A stretch of DNA of 64,000 nt, taken from Lysobacteraceae bacterium SCN 69-320 (GTDB lineage Bacteria > Pseudomonadota > Gammaproteobacteria > Xanthomonadales > Rhodanobacteraceae). Positions 59,130 through 64,000 of the stretch are shown piece by piece. Below the pieces are notes generated by a model, which was given only the letters and a program-made list of their open reading frames with translations, had not been told where the DNA came from and did no database searches. The translations under genes and the position numbers were made by a program. The stretch lies in NCBI GenBank assembly GCA_001725155.1, contig MEFP01000007.1:1-64000 (forward strand), in the 5' to 3' direction. How positions within the stretch are numbered: the first letter of the stretch is position 1; each line of letters opens with the position of its first letter.

Positions 59130-60269
59130 ATGAACACCTTGATTTCGTTTGCCTCTCGTCGGAGTGCCGTTGCGGCCGCCCGTGGTGGCGTACTCCGTTC
59201 CTTCTGCGTTTCCCTCGTCGCCGGGCTCGGTTTTGCCGGCATTGCCAGTGCCGGTTTCGTGACGGTGCCGAATGGCGACTTTTCCGACCTCGGCAATGCC
59301 GGCACCATCGGCGGCGGCCTCGTCGGCGCCTCGGGCACCAACGTGCCGGTCGGCAGCGGTCCCTGGACCGCGACCTACAACGGCGTGCTCGGCCTGCTCG
59401 CGCCGCCGACCCTGGCGATCAGCCCGTCGCAGAAGACCGCGACGATCTCGGGGTTGCTCGGCGTCAACGCCCTGGGCATCGTCAACAACGGCGGCAATTT
59501 CGGCCAGACCCTGGCCGGCAATCTCCAGTCGAACAAGCGCTACACGATGATCGTGAACATGGATGCGAGCGGTCTGCTCGATCTGGGGCTGATCTCGGAC
59601 GCCGGCGTCGGCTTCTCGCTGCAGGCCGGGGCGTCCACGGTGATTTCCAGCCTCACGGCCGCCCCGGGGCCGCTGCGCGTCGACCTGCTGGGCGCTTCAA
59701 CGTTGCGCGTGCAGATCTACAAGGACACGGCGACGGTGTTCGCGGATCCGCTGAGCGTGCAGCTGTTCGACCGTCCGCAGGGCCTGGTGACCGCGGCGCT
59801 GGTCAACAGCACGACGTTCTCCAACGTGCGCCTGGCCGAAACCACGATTGTGCCGGCGAATTCGACGCTGACGGTGACCGGCGGCGGCTCGCAGGCCGTG
59901 CCGGTCGGTCAGCCGTTCCCGCAGGCGCTGACCGCGATCGTGCGTGACCAGGGCGGCAATCCGATACCCGACACGCTGGTGACCCTGACGGCGCCGGCCG
60001 TTGGCGCCAGCGCGACCCTGCACGCGGGCACGGAAAGCGGCCGCGTCATCGTCGCGCTGACCGACGCCAGCGGACAGATCACGTTTGGCGCCGACGCCAA
60101 CGACATCGCCGGCTGCTACAACGTGATCGGCGAAGTGCCCGGGATCGCCGCTCCGGCCGTCTTCCACATGCGCAACTACTCGCCGGCGCAGATCGCGGCC
60201 TACATGGCGGCGCATCCGGGCGTGAACGGCATGCCGCAGGATTCGGTGTTCTGCAATAGCTTCGAATGA
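59130..60269 (+). CDS. Exported protein with C-terminal NSFE tail
   Basis: 379 residues. A long twin-hydrophobic signal (VLRSFCVSLVAGLGFAGIASA) is preceded by an N-terminal extension (MNTLISFASRRSAVAAARGG). The mature protein has a beta-rich domain (about 40-250, PNGDFSDLGNAGTI, ATISGLLGVNALGIVNNGG). A Big/Ig-like part follows (GNPIPDTLVTLTAPAVGASATL, a bacterial Ig fold). It ends PQDSVFCNSFE, nearly the same tail as the BNR lipoprotein. Function unknown; probably surface or secreted. ATG 59130 has GGAGGA at 59119-59124. It sits behind a palindrome-bearing AT-rich promoter and ends at a strong terminator. Confidence 0.7.
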   Translation: MNTLISFASRRSAVAAARGGVLRSFCVSLVAGLGFAGIASAGFVTVPNGDFSDLGNAGTIGGGLVGASGTNVPVGSGPWTATYNGVLGLLAPPTLAISPSQKTATISGLLGVNALGIVNNGGNFGQTLAGNLQSNKRYTMIVNMDASGLLDLGLISDAGVGFSLQAGASTVISSLTAAPGPLRVDLLGASTLRVQIYKDTATVFADPLSVQLFDRPQGLVTAALVNSTTFSNVRLAETTIVPANSTLTVTGGGSQAVPVGQPFPQALTAIVRDQGGNPIPDTLVTLTAPAVGASATLHAGTESGRVIVALTDASGQITFGADANDIAGCYNVIGEVPGIAAPAVFHMRNYSPAQIAAYMAAHPGVNGMPQDSVFCNSFE

Positions 60270-60303
60270 GTACGGCGCACGCCGTCCCCCGCGGCGGCGT
60301 GCG

Positions 60304-60349
60304 GCGGCGATGTACGGCGATCTTCGGCAGCCGTACATCGCCGCGTTTT
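60304..60349 (+). terminator. Strong rho-independent terminator (15-bp stem)
   Basis: GCGGCGATGTACGGC (60304-60318) pairs perfectly with GCCGTACATCGCCGC (60330-60344) around an 11-base loop, with TTTT at 60346-60349. It lies 35 bp after the stop of the NSFE-tail gene. Confidence 0.9.
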
Positions 60350-60375
60350 ATTCGGCCTCGCGCAGCGCCTGCACT

Positions 60376-60519
60376 TCAAATGCGGATGCGTTGCATCGCG
60401 ACGGCGGCCACGCGATCCAATGCGGTGGCCAGATCCCCGGTGTCCAGTCGCCGCCAGGCAGTCGCCGCGGCGGAGCTGCCCGGCGGCAGCGCGAGTGAAG
60501 TCAGCAGCGGCGGTTTCAC
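60376..60519 (-). CDS. Small protein, C-terminus possibly frameshifted
   Basis: GTG 60519-60517 with GGAGAG 6 bases upstream opens a 47-residue frame, MKPPLLTSLALPPGSSAAAT, then AWRRLDTGDLATALDRVAAV and AMQRIRI. The codons follow the GC-rich third-position preference of the genome, unlike most antisense frames here. The stop TGA comes at 60378-60376. One base earlier in phase the frame reads on as EVQALREAE to a stop at 60350-60348. One T fewer in ATTTGAAG would join both parts into a 56-residue protein. Function unknown. It lies divergently opposite lysAC (start 60718). Confidence 0.45.
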   Translation of the reverse strand: MKPPLLTSLALPPGSSAAATAWRRLDTGDLATALDRVAAVAMQRIRI

Positions 60520-60717
60520 CGCGATCTCTCTCCGGTGGCGGCGGTGCGTCCTGGCCGTGGCGGCCGGACCCGTGCCCGGGCGGGCGGCGCCGCCTGCCCG
60601 CGCGGCGCCCTTATTCCGCCTCGCCATGGCCGTTTCGTTGCGTTCTGCTGCGGCCACGGAAAGAATCGGGCGCGCCGCGGCCCTGCGGCGCTCCGCAAGA
60701 TCAAGATAAGGAACGGT

Positions 60718-63318
60718 GTGAATCCCCTCGCTACTGCGCCTGGCGCGCATGCCGGCTGGGTCGTCGTCAAGTTCGGCGGCACCAGCGTCTCCACGCGTCC
60801 CCGTTGGGACACCATCTGCCGCATCGCCCGCGACTGGCATGCGCGCGGAAAACGCGTGCTGATCGTCGTGTCGGCGCTGTCGGGGATCACGGACAAACTC
60901 AAGGCCATTGCCGAGGCCGGCGGCGACCGCCCCCGGCGAGAGAGCCTGCGCGCCGAGATCGTCGCGCGCCACGAGGCCATGTTCGCCGAGCTCGGCCTGA
61001 CCGAGCGCGGGCCGCTGCAGTACTGGCTGGACCGGCTCGGCGCACTGGCCGTCGATGCGCGTGCCGAGACCGGCGAGCTGCCGTGGCAGGCCGAAACATT
61101 GGCGCTCGGCGAGCAGCTGTCCTCGACCCTGGGTCAGGCCTATCTGACCGCGCAGGGGCTGGCGACGCGCTGGCTGGACGCGCGCGAATACCTGCTGGCC
61201 CAGGCCATGCCGAACCAGAACGCCTGGGGCTGCTATCTGTCGGCCTCGGTGCCGACCGCGCCCGATCCGGCCCTGGCCGCCAGGCTGGCCGCCCAGGCCG
61301 AGGTCTTCATCAGCCAGGGCTTCATGGCGCGCAATGCCGCCGGCGAGACGGTGATCCTCGGCCGCGGCGGCTCGGATACGTCGGCGGCGTATTTCGGCGC
61401 GCTGCTCAAGGCCGACAAGGTCGAAATCTGGACCGACGTCGCCGGCATGTTCTCGGCCAATCCGCGCATCGTGCCGGCGGCGCGGCTGCTGTCGCGGCTG
61501 GATTACGAGGAAGCCCAGGAAATTGCCACCACGGGCGCCAAGGTATTGCACCCACGCTGCCTGAACCCGGTGCGCGAGGCGCAGGTGCCGCTGGCCGTGC
61601 GCGACACCAATCGCCCCGAACTGGCCGGCACCGAGATCGGTACGACCGTCGCCGCGGCCGCGCCGAGCGTCAAGGCGGTCAGCGAACGCCGCGGCATCAC
61701 CCTGATCTCGATGGAATCCATCGGCATGTGGCAGCAGGTCGGCTTCCTCGCCGACGTGTTTGAGCGCTTCAAGCGCCACGGCCTGTCCATCGACCTGATC
61801 GGCTCGGCCGAGACCAACGTGACCGTGTCGCTGGACCCGTCGGAAAACCTCGTCAATTCCGACGTGCTGTCGGCGCTGGCGGCGGATCTGGCCGAGGTCT
61901 GCCGGGTCAAGGTCATCGCCCCATGCACGGCGGTGACCCTGGTCGGCCGCGGCATGCGCTCGCTGCTGCCGCGTCTGGCCGGCGTGCTGGCCGAGTTCGA
62001 CCTGCTGCGGGTGCACCTGGTGTCGCAGTCGTCGAACAACCTGAATCTGACCATCGTCGTCGACGAAGCTGCCGCCGACGGCCTCGTGCCGACCCTGCAC
62101 GCGGCGCTGGTCAAGAGCGAAGCGCTGCGCGCCGAGGACCCGGCCGTGTTCGGCCCGGCCTGGAGCGAGCTGTATGCGACTGCCGCGACCGGACGCGAGA
62201 CGCCGTGGTGGCAGCGGCGCCGCGACGATCTGCTGGCGCTCGCGGCCCAGGCGACGCCGCGCTACGTCTACGACCTGGCCACCGTGCGCGAACGCGCGCG
62301 CCGCCTGCGCGCGCTGGCCGCGCCGGATCGCTGGTTCTATGCGCTGAAGGCCAACAGCCGGCCCGAGCTGCTGCAGGCCATCGCCGAGGCGGGTTTCGGC
62401 CTGGAATGCGTGTCGCCGGCCGAGCTGGAACTGGCTGCGACCCTGGTGCCGCCCGAACGCCTGCTGTTCACGCCGAACTTTGCGCCGCAGGCCGAGTACG
62501 CGGCCGCGTTCGCCCGGGGCGCGCGGGTGACGCTCGACAACCTGCATCCGCTGCAGCACTGGGGCGAAACCTTCCGCGGCCGCGAGATCATCCTGCGCGT
62601 CGATCTCGGCGCCGGTCGCGGGCATCACGACAAGGTACGCACCGGCGGCGCCGGTTCCAAGTTCGGCCTGAGCCTCGACCAGATCGAGGAATTCCGCCAG
62701 CTCGCGCGGCGCCACGATGTGGCCGTGGTCGGCCTGCACGCGCACCTGGGCTCGGGCATCCTCGACGCGCAGCACTGGCGCGAGGTGTATGCCCAGCTCG
62801 CCGCGCTCGCGCAGCGCTTCACGCGCATCGAGGCGATCAACATCGGCGGCGGCCTCGGCGTGCCCGCGCGCGCCGACGAGGCGCCGCTGGACCTGGCCGC
62901 GCTCGACATCTGCCTGGCCGAGATCAAGCAGGCCTATCCGCAGTTCGAACTCTGGCTGGAGCCCGGCCGCTATCTCGTCGCCGAAGCCGGCGTGCTGCTC
63001 GCACGCGTGACCCAGACCAAGCGCAAGGGCGACTACTGCTACGTCGGCGTCGACACCGGCATGAACTCGCTGATCCGCCCGGCGCTGTATGAAGCCTGGC
63101 ACGAGATCGTCAATCTCACGAGTCTTGATGAAGCCGCGGACACGCTGTACCAGGTCGTCGGCCCGATCTGCGAGTCCGGCGACGTGCTCGGCTCCAACCG
63201 GCGCCTGCCCGAATGCCGCGAGGGCGACGTGATCCTGATCGCCCAGGCCGGTGCCTACGGCGCGACCATGGCCTCGCGCTACAACCTGCGCGAACCGGCC
63301 GCGGAGTGCGTGATCTGA
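60718..63318 (+). CDS. lysAC: Bifunctional aspartate kinase / diaminopimelate decarboxylase
   Basis: 866 residues joining two enzymes. The N-terminal aspartokinase (about 1-470) has KFGGTSVS, GRGGSDTSAA, and ACT regulatory segments (LISMESIGMWQQVGFLADVF and LVGRGMRSLLPRLAGVLAEF). The C-terminal decarboxylase (about 490-866) is a fold-III PLP enzyme with K544 (YALKANSRPELL), HAHLGSG, and C818-ESGD. It catalyses the first and last steps of lysine synthesis. The fusion is characteristic of Xanthomonadales. GTG 60718 has AAGGA upstream; the frame extends 61 codons further 5' without a match. Confidence 0.95.
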   Translation: MNPLATAPGAHAGWVVVKFGGTSVSTRPRWDTICRIARDWHARGKRVLIVVSALSGITDKLKAIAEAGGDRPRRESLRAEIVARHEAMFAELGLTERGPLQYWLDRLGALAVDARAETGELPWQAETLALGEQLSSTLGQAYLTAQGLATRWLDAREYLLAQAMPNQNAWGCYLSASVPTAPDPALAARLAAQAEVFISQGFMARNAAGETVILGRGGSDTSAAYFGALLKADKVEIWTDVAGMFSANPRIVPAARLLSRLDYEEAQEIATTGAKVLHPRCLNPVREAQVPLAVRDTNRPELAGTEIGTTVAAAAPSVKAVSERRGITLISMESIGMWQQVGFLADVFERFKRHGLSIDLIGSAETNVTVSLDPSENLVNSDVLSALAADLAEVCRVKVIAPCTAVTLVGRGMRSLLPRLAGVLAEFDLLRVHLVSQSSNNLNLTIVVDEAAADGLVPTLHAALVKSEALRAEDPAVFGPAWSELYATAATGRETPWWQRRRDDLLALAAQATPRYVYDLATVRERARRLRALAAPDRWFYALKANSRPELLQAIAEAGFGLECVSPAELELAATLVPPERLLFTPNFAPQAEYAAAFARGARVTLDNLHPLQHWGETFRGREIILRVDLGAGRGHHDKVRTGGAGSKFGLSLDQIEEFRQLARRHDVAVVGLHAHLGSGILDAQHWREVYAQLAALAQRFTRIEAINIGGGLGVPARADEAPLDLAALDICLAEIKQAYPQFELWLEPGRYLVAEAGVLLARVTQTKRKGDYCYVGVDTGMNSLIRPALYEAWHEIVNLTSLDEAADTLYQVVGPICESGDVLGSNRRLPECREGDVILIAQAGAYGATMASRYNLREPAAECVI

Positions 63319-63770
63319 TGCGCCCGCGAATCCTGCTGCATCTGGCCGCGCTGGTGCTGCCGCTCGCGGCCGCCGTCGGCACGATGGCCGCATTGACCGG
63401 GAGCGAGGTGTTTTCGCCCGAGCGCCTGGCCGATCTGCTGCGGATCGTCGCGCCGCCCGTCGTCGCTGCGCAGATCGCCGCCGCGCTCGGCGCGCGCTGG
63501 CTGCTGCGGCCGACGCCTTCGATCTGGCTGCGACCGCTCGCGATCGGCTTCGGCATGGCGCTGCTGACCCATATCCTGTTCGGTCCGCTGCTCGTGCTGT
63601 CGCTGAGGTTCGGCGGCGAACGTCTGGGCAACGATGTCGCGTACTCGTCGCTGGTGTTCTCGGTGGCCTCCGCCGCCCTCGTCGGCTGGCTCAGCGCACC
63701 GCTGACGATGGCGGTCAGCGTGCTCGCCGATCGCCTGCGGCGCCGGGAGCTCGACCGTGCGGCGGCCTGA
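63318..63770 (+). CDS. Small membrane protein downstream of lysAC
   Basis: 150 residues with about four transmembrane helices (LLHLAALVLPLAAAVGTMAAL, VAAQIAAALGARWLL, AIGFGMALLTHILFGPLLVLSL, SVASAALVGWLSAPLTMAV). Unknown family. It overlaps the lysAC stop as TGATG, so it is translated with it. A second gene with a similar start (RxRxLLHLAAxVLP) follows at 63864, so they are tandem paralogues. A transport or membrane role is only a guess. Confidence 0.7.
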   Translation: MRPRILLHLAALVLPLAAAVGTMAALTGSEVFSPERLADLLRIVAPPVVAAQIAAALGARWLLRPTPSIWLRPLAIGFGMALLTHILFGPLLVLSLRFGGERLGNDVAYSSLVFSVASAALVGWLSAPLTMAVSVLADRLRRRELDRAAA

Positions 63771-63863
63771 TCCGCCGCCGCCGCGGAGGCATTCTGCCGG
63801 CACGCCCGCGCGACACAGCGGTCGTCGCGAACGGCGGCCGCGCGTCGCAGCGGAGAACCTGTC

Positions 63864-64000
63864 GTGAGCCGCGCGCGTCTGCTGCTGCATCTGGCGGCGT
63901 GCGTGCTGCCGGTTCTGGCCGTTGCCGGCATCCGGCTGGCCGATCCCAGTTTCGAACGGAACGTGTTCCAGCTGACGGTGGCGGCGACGGTGGCGGCGCA
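63864..64000 (+). CDS. Second small membrane protein, paralogue of the preceding gene (partial)
   Basis: GTG 63864, with CGGAG upstream, opens a frame MSRARLLLHLAACVLPVLAVAG, then IRLADPSFERN and VFQLTVAATVAA, still open at the window edge. Its start aligns well with the preceding membrane protein (MRPRILLHLAALVLPLAAAVG). 45 codons are visible. Confidence 0.55.
   Translation, partial: MSRARLLLHLAACVLPVLAVAGIRLADPSFERNVFQLTVAATVAA

Overview
The window is high-GC DNA that looks like the chromosome of a gammaproteobacterium of the Xanthomonadales (Lysobacterales), probably near Rhodanobacteraceae. This placement is inferred from three things: the single-chain aspartate kinase/diaminopimelate decarboxylase fusion (LysAC), the metX-metB-hom cluster behind a SAM-I type riboswitch, and the general gene complement. 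It was not tested by phylogeny.

Layout. 1-6.3 kb is an accessory island ending at the 3' end of a tRNA-Phe gene (6288-6363, minus). It holds the start of an IS3-family element that has cut an exported RHS/YD-repeat gene, a DUF6573 gene typical of integrative elements, an ietAS AAA-ATPase/subtilase pair (plasmid-stability and anti-phage type), and a helix-turn-helix gene. From 6.6 kb the sequence is core-like. 6.6-11.5 kb has a BlaI/M56-peptidase signalling pair with two tandem BlaI operators, a DUF6491 protein and a FAD monooxygenase. 11.5-17 kb has housekeeping genes: yggX, mutY, an AsmA-like protein, ftsY, rsmD, coaD, a lipoprotein and a ferredoxin. 17-24 kb has ggt, an MBL-fold hydrolase, DUF4920, NUDIX, a beta-propeller protein, a flap-type exonuclease and a nitroreductase. 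24.3-27.2 kb is the three-gene pnt transhydrogenase operon. 27.3-34.7 kb carries an Asp/Asn hydroxylase-like protein, a TPR-sulfotransferase, a TonB-dependent receptor and an exported unknown. 34.9-45.8 kb has a GAF-GAF-GGDEF-EAL protein, hslO, mtgA, a lipid-linked-type glycosyltransferase, a large BNR lipoprotein, a CBS protein and a sigma/membrane-protein pair. 45.9-48.7 kb has prfC and an M23 endopeptidase. 49-52.6 kb is metX-metB-hom. 52.8-58.9 kb has a Tat-exported molybdenum hydroxylase pair, an APC permease and an exported amidohydrolase. 59-64 kb has an exported protein with an NSFE tail, lysAC, and two tandem membrane-protein paralogues, the second cut by the window edge.

How parts work together. 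hom and lysAC are the branch enzymes of the aspartate family (homoserine to methionine/threonine, and lysine). The methionine operon has a readable control region: an inverted repeat, a sigma70-like promoter, a SAM-I aptamer and a hairpin covering the metX ribosome binding site. The most unusual points are the probable CTG start of ietS overlapping the ietA stop, the IGSD repeat solenoid on the M56 sensor, the shared NGFE/NSFE tails of two unrelated exported proteins, the GDxIF motifs on the membrane partner of the sigma factor, and a small frameshifted gene opposite lysAC.
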